Origin: Streptomyces avicenniae
GTDB lineage: Bacteria > Actinomycetota > Actinomycetes > Streptomycetales > Streptomycetaceae
Assembly: GCF_000719135.1 (NCBI RefSeq)
Contig: NZ_JOEK01000006.1
Location: forward strand, 1 to 64,000
Direction of reading: 5' to 3'
Length of the DNA: 64,000 nucleotides
Part shown: positions 58,348 to 64,000 of the stretch, in pieces
Position numbering within the stretch: the stretch's first letter is position 1
Layout of the letters: every line of letters starts with the position of its first letter
Position numbers and translations under genes: made by a program
Notes under the pieces: model-generated
The model's input: the letters and a program-made list of their open reading frames with translations, nothing else
Databases searched by the model: none
What the model was told of the DNA's origin: nothing

Positions 58348-59871
58348 GTGACTGAACTGACCCTCAGCAACCTCTCCGCCACCTCCGTCCCCGCCGACGC
58401 GGTGGTCGTCGGCATCGCCAGGGGCGAGTCGGGCCCGGTCCTCGCGCCGGGGCCCGCCGCGGCGTCGGCCGTGGACGAGGCGTTCGGCGGCGGCCTGGCG
58501 GCGGCCCTGGCCACCGTCGGCGCCAAGGGGGACAAGGAGGAGATCACCAAGCTGCCCGTCCCCGAGGGCGTGCCCGCACCGCTGGTGGTCGCGGTCGGTC
58601 TCGGCGACGTGCCGCACGGCGGCGACGGCTACGCGCCGGAGACCCTGCGCCGCGCCGCGGGCGCCGCCACCCGCGCGCTCGCGGGCTCCGACCACGCCGT
58701 CCTGGCGCTCCCGCTGGCCGACGACGACGCCGTGGCGGCCGTCACGGAGGGCGCGCTGCTCGGCACGTACACGTTCACCGCCTTCCGCGGCCGGGGGCAC
58801 GAGGGCACGGCGCCGCTCGCCCGCATCACCGTCCTCGACCCGGGCGCGGCCGACGCGACGCACGCGGCGGCGGCCGAGCGGGCCCTCGTCGTCGCCGAGG
58901 AGGTCGCCCGCACCCGCGACCTGATCAACACCCCGGCCAACGCGCTGACCCCGGCCGACTTCGCCGCCCTCGTCGCCTCCGCCGCCCCCGAGTACGGCGT
59001 CGAGGTCGAGGTGCTGGACGAGGAGGCGCTCGCGGCGGGCGGCTACGGCGGCATCCTCGGCGTCGGGCAGGGCTCCGTCGCGCCGCCCCGGCTGGTGCGG
59101 CTGGCCTGGACGAGCGAGGCGGCCTCCACGACGCTGGCGCTCGTCGGCAAGGGCATCACCTACGACTCGGGCGGCCTGTCGCTGAAGCCGGTCGGCGCCA
59201 ACGAGACGATGAAGTGCGACATGAGCGGCGCCGCCGCCGTCTTCTCCGCCGTGCTGGCCGCCGCCCGCCTGGGCCTGCCGGTGAACGTGACGGGCTGGCT
59301 GGCGCTCGCCGAGAACATGCCGTCGGGCTCGGCGATGCGCCCCGGCGACGTGCTGACGACGTACGGCGGCACCACCGTCGAGGTGCTGAACACGGACGCC
59401 GAGGGCCGCCTCGTCCTGGCCGACGCACTCGTGCGCGCCTGCGAGGAGTCCCCCGACGCCGTGGTGGACGTGGCGACGCTCACCGGCGCGATGGTCCTGG
59501 CGCTCGGCAAGCGCCTCTTCGGCGTCATGGCGAACGACGACGCGTTCAGGACGCTGCTGCACGAGACGGCGGAGCAGGCCGGGGAGCAGTCCTGGCCGAT
59601 GCCGCTGCCCGCCGAGCTGGCCGAGAGCCTGAAGTCCACGGTCGCCGACCTGAAGAACGTGGGCGAGCGGCTGGGCGGCGGGCTGACCGCCGGGGTGTTC
59701 CTGAAGGAGTTCGTGCCGGACGGCGTCCCCTGGGGACACCTGGACATCGCGGGCCCGGCGTTCCACGAGGGCGCCCCGTTCGGCTACACCGCGAAGGGCG
59801 GCACGGGCACGGCGGTGCGCACCCTGATCCGGCTGGCGGAGCGCGCCGCGGACGGCGAGCTGAGCGGCTGA
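58348..59871 (+). CDS. pepA: Leucyl aminopeptidase (M17)
   Basis: 507-residue cytosolic aminopeptidase that removes N-terminal residues. Two-metal active site: LVGKGITYDSGGLSLKP (Lys, Asp), MKCDMSGAAAV (Asp) and the signature NTDAEGRLVLADAL (Asp, Glu, catalytic Arg). The variable N-terminal domain occupies about 1-170. GTG 58348 (VTELTLSN) matches the streptomycete N-terminus; ATG 58312 in frame is the alternative. Confidence 0.96.
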   Translation: MTELTLSNLSATSVPADAVVVGIARGESGPVLAPGPAAASAVDEAFGGGLAAALATVGAKGDKEEITKLPVPEGVPAPLVVAVGLGDVPHGGDGYAPETLRRAAGAATRALAGSDHAVLALPLADDDAVAAVTEGALLGTYTFTAFRGRGHEGTAPLARITVLDPGAADATHAAAAERALVVAEEVARTRDLINTPANALTPADFAALVASAAPEYGVEVEVLDEEALAAGGYGGILGVGQGSVAPPRLVRLAWTSEAASTTLALVGKGITYDSGGLSLKPVGANETMKCDMSGAAAVFSAVLAAARLGLPVNVTGWLALAENMPSGSAMRPGDVLTTYGGTTVEVLNTDAEGRLVLADALVRACEESPDAVVDVATLTGAMVLALGKRLFGVMANDDAFRTLLHETAEQAGEQSWPMPLPAELAESLKSTVADLKNVGERLGGGLTAGVFLKEFVPDGVPWGHLDIAGPAFHEGAPFGYTAKGGTGTAVRTLIRLAERAADGELSG

Positions 59872-60039
59872 CGGGCGCGGACGCCGCCCCGTACGCCCGG
59901 TACCGGGCGGCGTCCGCCCCTGTCGCGCAGCGTGCGAAGATGGGGTCCGGCAGGACAGGGCCCGGCTAGGCCATCCAGGCGAGCCGCACACCGCCGCCTT
60001 TCCGCGGCGGCCGACAACCCCATCTTGGAGGAACGTGAC

Positions 60040-61428
60040 GTGGCGAACGACGCCGGCACCGTTTACGACCTGGTGATCCTCGGTGGCGGCAGCGGCGGAT
60101 ACGCCGCGGCCCTGCGGGCGTCCCAGCTCGGCCTGGACGTCGCCCTCATCGAGAAGAACAAGCTGGGCGGCACCTGTCTGCACAACGGCTGCATCCCCAC
60201 GAAGGCACTCCTGCACGCGGGCGAGATCGCCGACGCCGCGCGGGAGGGCAGCGAGTTCGGAGTCAGGACCACCTTCGAGGGCATCGACATCGCGGGGGTC
60301 CACAAGTACAAGGACGGCGTGGTCGCCGGTCTGTACAAGGGCCTCCAGGGTCTGGTGGCCTCCCGCAAGATCACGTACGTGGAGGGTGAGGGCCGCCTAT
60401 CGTCCCCGACCTCCGTGGACGTGAACGGCACGCGCTACACCGGTCGGCACGTCCTGCTGGCCACCGGTTCCGTCCCGCGGTCCCTGCCGGGGCTGACGAT
60501 CGACGGCGACCGGATCATCTCCTCGGACCACGCGCTGGTCCTGGACCGGGTGCCGAAGTCGGCGATCGTGCTGGGCGGCGGCGTCATCGGCGTCGAGTTC
60601 GCGTCCGCCTGGAAGTCGTTCGGCACCGACGTGACCATCGTCGAGGGCCTGCCGCACCTGGTGCCCGCGGAGGACGAGAACAGCTCCAAGCTCCTGGAGC
60701 GCGCCTTCCGCAAGCGGGGCATCACCTTCTCCCTCGGCGCCTTCTTCCAGTCGGCCGAGTACACCGCGGACGGTGTGCGCGTGACGCTGGCGAACGGCAA
60801 GACCTTCGAGGCCGAGCTGCTGCTCGTCGCCATCGGCCGCGGCCCCGTGTCGCAGGGCCTCGGCTACGAGGAGAACGGGGTGACGCTCGACCGCGGCTTC
60901 GTGACCGTGGACGAGTACTGCCGCACCTCCGTGCCGACGATCTCGGCCGTGGGCGACCTCATCCCCACGCTCCAGCTGGCGCACGTCGGCTTCGCCGAGG
61001 GCATCCTCGTCGCCGAGCGGCTGGCCGGTCTGTCGCCGGTGCCGATCGACTACGACGGGGTGCCGCGCGTCACCTACTGCCACCCGGAGGTCGCCTCCGT
61101 CGGCATCAGCGAGGCCCGCGCCAAGGAGCGGTACGGTGCGGACCAGGTCGTGACGCTCAAGTACAACCTGGCCGGGAACGGCCGGAGCAAGATCCTGAAG
61201 ACGGCGGGCGAGATCAAGCTCGTACGCGTCCGGGACGGCGCCGTCGTCGGCGTCCACATGGTCGGGGACCGGCTCGGTGAGCAGGTGGGCGAGGCCCAGC
61301 TGATCTATAACTGGGAGGCGCTGCCCGCCGAGGTGGCGCAGCTCATCCATGCCCACCCCACGCAGAACGAGGCCCTGGGCGAGGCCCATCTCGCCCTCGC
61401 AGGCAAGCCGCTGCACTCCCATGACTGA
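60040..61428 (+). CDS. lpdA: Dihydrolipoamide dehydrogenase
   Basis: 462-residue FAD-containing E3 of 2-oxoacid dehydrogenase complexes. FAD loop VILGGGSGGYAAALRA, redox disulfide GGTCLHNGCIPTK, NAD loop VLGGGVIGVEFASAWKSFG, ATG-G segments and the C-terminal active-site HAHPTQNEALGEAHL are all present. GTG 60040 follows GGAGGAACGTGAC. It reoxidises the lipoyl groups of the E2 encoded 64 bases downstream. Confidence 0.97.
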   Translation: MANDAGTVYDLVILGGGSGGYAAALRASQLGLDVALIEKNKLGGTCLHNGCIPTKALLHAGEIADAAREGSEFGVRTTFEGIDIAGVHKYKDGVVAGLYKGLQGLVASRKITYVEGEGRLSSPTSVDVNGTRYTGRHVLLATGSVPRSLPGLTIDGDRIISSDHALVLDRVPKSAIVLGGGVIGVEFASAWKSFGTDVTIVEGLPHLVPAEDENSSKLLERAFRKRGITFSLGAFFQSAEYTADGVRVTLANGKTFEAELLLVAIGRGPVSQGLGYEENGVTLDRGFVTVDEYCRTSVPTISAVGDLIPTLQLAHVGFAEGILVAERLAGLSPVPIDYDGVPRVTYCHPEVASVGISEARAKERYGADQVVTLKYNLAGNGRSKILKTAGEIKLVRVRDGAVVGVHMVGDRLGEQVGEAQLIYNWEALPAEVAQLIHAHPTQNEALGEAHLALAGKPLHSHD

Positions 61429-61492
61429 CCTTGGCGCGTCATCACCGGAGCGCGTTTCCATCCGCCACTTTTCGTAAGGAGCAACAGAAACC

Positions 61493-63247
61493 ATGGCGGT
61501 TTCCGTAACCCTTCCGGCGCTCGGCGAGAGCGTGACCGAGGGCACCGTCACCCGCTGGCTCAAGGCCGAGGGCGAACACGTCGAGGCCGACGAGCCGCTG
61601 CTCGAAGTCTCCACCGACAAGGTGGACACCGAGATCCCCGCGCCCGCCGCGGGCGTGCTGTCGTCGATCAAGGTCGCCGAGGACGAGACGGTCGAGGTGG
61701 GCGCCGAGCTGGCGATCATCGACGACGGTTCCGGCGCCCCGGCCGCCGCGCCCGCCCCGGCGCAGCAGGAGCAGCAGCAGGCCCCGGCCCAGCCGGAGCC
61801 GGCCCAGGCCGCGCCCGCGCAGCCCGAGCCCGCGCAGTCCGCCCCGGCGCAGCCCGCCGGGGGTGCGGCCGAGGGCACCGACGTCGTCCTGCCCGCGCTG
61901 GGCGAGTCCGTCACCGAGGGCACCGTCACGCGCTGGCTGAAGCAGGTCGGCGACTCCGTCGAGGCCGACGAGCCGCTGCTGGAGGTCTCCACCGACAAGG
62001 TGGACACCGAGATCCCCGCCCCCACCTCCGGCACCCTGCTGGAGATCACGGTCGGTGAGGACGAGACGGCCGAGGTCGGCGCGAAGCTGGGCGTCATCGG
62101 TGCCGCGGGCGCGGCTCCGGCGGCGCAGGCACCGGCCGCCCCCGCCGCTCCAGAACCGGCCAAGGCCCCCGAGCCCAAGGCGGAGGCGAAGGCTCCCGAG
62201 CCGAAGCCCGAGCCGGTCAAGGCCGCCCCCGCCGCGCAGGCCCCCGCGCCCGCGCAGCCGCAGGCTCCCGCGCAGGCCCCGGCGGCGCGCCGTACGCAGG
62301 AGGCCGCCCCGGCGGCCGACGGCGCGTACGTCACGCCGCTGGTGCGCAAGCTGGCGTCCGAGAACGGCGTGGACCTCACGTCGGTCAAGGGCTCAGGTGT
62401 CGGCGGCCGTATCCGCAAGCAGGACGTCCTGGACGCGGCCGAGGCGGCGAAGGCCGCCGCGGCGCAGCCCGCCCAGGCCGCCGCTGCCCCGAAGGCCGCG
62501 GGCCCCGCCCCGGTCCAGCCGTCGCCGCTGCGCGGTCAGACGGTGAAGATGAGCCGTATCCGCAAGGTCATCGGCGAGAACATGCTGAAGGCCCTGCACA
62601 ACCAGGCGCAGCTGTCCACGGTCGTCGAGGTGGACGTCACCCGCGTCATGCGGCTCCGGGCGAAGGCCAAGGAGGCGTTCCTGGCGCGCGAGGGCGTGAA
62701 GCTGTCGCCGATGCCGTTCTTCGTGAAGGCCGCCGCCGAGGCGCTGAAGGCGCACCCGGCGATCAACGCGAAGATCAACGACGACGGCACCGTCACGTAC
62801 CACGACGTGGAGAACGTCGGCATCGCCGTGGACTCCGAGCGGGGCCTGATGGTGCCGGTCATCAAGGGCGCGGGCGACCTGTCCCTGGCCGGTATCGCCA
62901 AGAAGACGGCGGACCTGGCGTCCAAGGTGCGCGGCAAGGGACTGACCCCGGACGACATGTCGGGGGGCACGTTCACGATCAGCAACACCGGGTCGCGCGG
63001 CGCGCTGTTCGACACGATCATCGTGAACTACCCGCAGGTCGCGGAGCTGGGGATCGGCGCGACCGTGCGCCGTCCCGTCGTCGTCAACCACCCGGAGCTG
63101 GGCGAGACCATCGCCATCCGGGACATGGTGTACCTGACGCTCTCCTACGACCACCAGCTGGTGGACGGCGCGGACGCCGCCCGCTACCTGGGGGACGTGA
63201 AGGCCCGCCTGGAGGCCGGTCAGTTCGAGGGTGAACTGGGGCTCTGA
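61493..63247 (+). CDS. sucB: Dihydrolipoamide acyltransferase E2 with two lipoyl domains
   Basis: 584 residues: lipoyl domain 1 (1-80, lipoyl K43), an Ala/Pro/Gln-rich hinge, lipoyl domain 2 (125-205, K169), a long Ala/Pro/Glu/Lys hinge, an E1/E3-binding domain (about 280-315: [35 protein letters not shown]), and a catalytic domain (about 350-584) with the His/Asp motif [16 protein letters not shown]. It is annotated as the 2-oxoglutarate dehydrogenase E2 in related genomes; a pyruvate or branched-chain role is the alternative. ATG 61493 follows AAGGAG. Confidence 0.94.
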   Translation: MAVSVTLPALGESVTEGTVTRWLKAEGEHVEADEPLLEVSTDKVDTEIPAPAAGVLSSIKVAEDETVEVGAELAIIDDGSGAPAAAPAPAQQEQQQAPAQPEPAQAAPAQPEPAQSAPAQPAGGAAEGTDVVLPALGESVTEGTVTRWLKQVGDSVEADEPLLEVSTDKVDTEIPAPTSGTLLEITVGEDETAEVGAKLGVIGAAGAAPAAQAPAAPAAPEPAKAPEPKAEAKAPEPKPEPVKAAPAAQAPAPAQPQAPAQAPAARRTQEAAPAADGAYVTPLVRKLASENGVDLTSVKGSGVGGRIRKQDVLDAAEAAKAAAAQPAQAAAAPKAAGPAPVQPSPLRGQTVKMSRIRKVIGENMLKALHNQAQLSTVVEVDVTRVMRLRAKAKEAFLAREGVKLSPMPFFVKAAAEALKAHPAINAKINDDGTVTYHDVENVGIAVDSERGLMVPVIKGAGDLSLAGIAKKTADLASKVRGKGLTPDDMSGGTFTISNTGSRGALFDTIIVNYPQVAELGIGATVRRPVVVNHPELGETIAIRDMVYLTLSYDHQLVDGADAARYLGDVKARLEAGQFEGELGL

Positions 63248-63280
63248 CCCCGGGCCGCCTTGCCGGCAGCTCTTCCCCGC

Positions 63281-63307
63281 GCCCCGCCCGGAGCCTCCGG
63301 GCGGGGC
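63281..63307 (+). terminator. Terminator after sucB
   Basis: GCCCCGCCCGG and CCGGGCGGGGC form a perfect 11-bp stem with a 5-base loop, 34 bases after the stop. Confidence 0.85.
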
Positions 63308-63369
63308 GCGGGCTTGTGGTGAGCGCTTATCGTCAGCAAACGGCACAACCAACGACAGGAGCGTGCGGG

Positions 63370-63993
63370 ATGAGTCCACCCGTCGTGCGTTCGCTGCGTC
63401 AGCAGATCCGTGAGCACATCGTGGAGGGCATCGTCAGCGGGCGCTGGCAGCCGGGCGAGCGGATCGTGGAGCGGCGGATCGCGGTCGAGCTGGAGGTCAG
63501 CCAGACACCCGTACGGGAGGCGCTGCGGGAGCTGGAGGCGCTGCGGCTCATCGAGTCGGCGCCGAACAAGGGCGTCCGTGTCCGCGCGCTGACGGCCGCC
63601 GACCTGGAGGAGATCTATCCGGTGCGGGCGGGCCTCGAACAGATCGCGGCCGAGCTGGCCGCCGCGCGGCTGGCCGCGGACGTGACCGCGCTGGAGGCCG
63701 AGGTGGCGGCGCTGTACGCGGCGGACCGGGTCGCGGACGCGGAGGCGCAGGTCGGGCACACGGTGGCGTTCCACCGGGTGCTGGTGGCGGCCTCGGGCAA
63801 CAGTGTGCTGCTGCACACCTGGGAGTCGCTGGGGATCGAGATCTGGACGGGCCTGTCGATCCGCTGGCTGGGGACGCGGCAGCGCTCGTACGCCGAGGAG
63901 CACCAGGAGCTGATCGACGCGTTCCGGCGGCGTGACCCGGCGATCGGGCGGATCGTGAAGGAGCACGTCCTGGGCTGTGCACCCCGTGCCTGA
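63370..63993 (+). CDS. GntR-family regulator (FadR/FCD subfamily)
   Basis: 207 residues. Winged HTH (about 5-70): IREHIVEGIVSGRWQPGERIVERRIAVELEVSQTPVREALRELEALRLIESAPNKGVRVRALT, a typical GntR DNA-binding domain. The helical FCD effector domain (about 75-200) has EIYPVRAGLEQIAAELAAARL, VAFHRVLVAASGN and HQELIDAFRRRD, giving the usual metal-binding His positions. Effectors of this class are small carboxylates. ATG 63370 follows AGGAG. Target unknown; it is downstream of the E2 gene but separated by a terminator. Confidence 0.94.
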   Translation: MSPPVVRSLRQQIREHIVEGIVSGRWQPGERIVERRIAVELEVSQTPVREALRELEALRLIESAPNKGVRVRALTAADLEEIYPVRAGLEQIAAELAAARLAADVTALEAEVAALYAADRVADAEAQVGHTVAFHRVLVAASGNSVLLHTWESLGIEIWTGLSIRWLGTRQRSYAEEHQELIDAFRRRDPAIGRIVKEHVLGCAPRA

Positions 63994-64000
63994 TTCCCCG

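Noticed and set aside
61493-62330. Repeated DNA in the E2 gene
   Set aside because: The similarity of 61493-61735 and 61880-62110 is two lipoyl domains, and the Ala/Pro strings are interdomain hinges, both normal for actinobacterial E2 proteins.

Overview
The window is high-GC actinobacterial DNA, almost certainly from Streptomyces. It has strong third-position GC bias with long shadow frames on both strands, many GTG starts and GTGA/ATGA stop-start overlaps. About ten genes look leaderless, with a -10 hexamer 7-8 nt before the start codon. It also carries typical actinobacterial features: PASTA kinase, class II DAHP synthase, cytochrome bcc-aa3 genes, PspA/PspAA and a DmdR-type iron box. From memory, the gene order resembles the S. 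coelicolor core-chromosome stretch around pkaF, glkA, qcrCAB/ctaCDF, nadA, pspA, cobUTS and sucB. That comparison is recollection and was not run. I see no prophage, IS element, CRISPR array, tRNA or rRNA gene.

Layout. 1-150: a 20-codon scrap of an oligopeptide-type ABC ATPase next to a G-rich tract. 154-1732: a secreted DUF1996 protein and a DUF305-like lipoprotein behind a LacI-type palindrome. 1971-4320: TPP riboswitch and thiO-thiS-thiG. 4393-7599: a membrane protein and a Ser/Thr kinase with four PASTA repeats. 8034-8924: a secreted transglycosylase-like protein behind an unusual structured leader. 8974-11542: endonuclease IV, a sulfite-oxidase-like protein, bacterioferritin and its ferredoxin (iron box). 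11707-15286: DAHP synthase divergent from a fused anthranilate synthase controlled by a complete Trp-codon attenuator. 15363-22852: acyltransferase, esterase, EEP-family protein, glucokinase with its SCO2127-like neighbour, an ArsA-like protein with a degenerate P-loop, an SRPBCC protein and a mannosyltransferase. 22960-24911: an unusual two-gene operon of an internally duplicated unknown protein and a nucleotidyltransferase. 24924-29524: tandem NlpC/P60 hydrolases, a NYN-domain protein and a stand-alone RAM domain.

29554-40202 holds trpD and most of the aerobic respiratory chain: ctaE-qcrC-qcrA-qcrB and ctaC-ctaD-ctaF. A receiver-like protein and an L,D-transpeptidase lie between the two blocks. 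40402-47389: a cysteine desulfurase-TusA fusion, a PfkB kinase, a membrane-anchored secreted protein, an A-type Fe-S carrier divergent from the Fe-S enzyme NadA, and a GNAT protein. 47486-53991: an epoxide-hydrolase-like protein, a two-component system, pspAA/pspA, a DUF3043 membrane protein, an HtrA-like lipoprotein protease and a small protein. 54128-58222: cobalamin nucleotide-loop assembly (a CobU fusion, CobT and CobS). 58348-63993: leucyl aminopeptidase, dihydrolipoamide dehydrogenase, a two-lipoyl E2 and a GntR/FCD regulator.

Most of this is core housekeeping DNA. The items most worth following up are the duplicated-domain/nucleotidyltransferase pair, the leaders before the transglycosylase and the second NlpC/P60 gene, the degenerate MBL-CobU fusion, the receiver-like protein among the oxidase genes, the palindrome before the DUF1996 gene, and the severed ABC-transporter fragment at the left edge.
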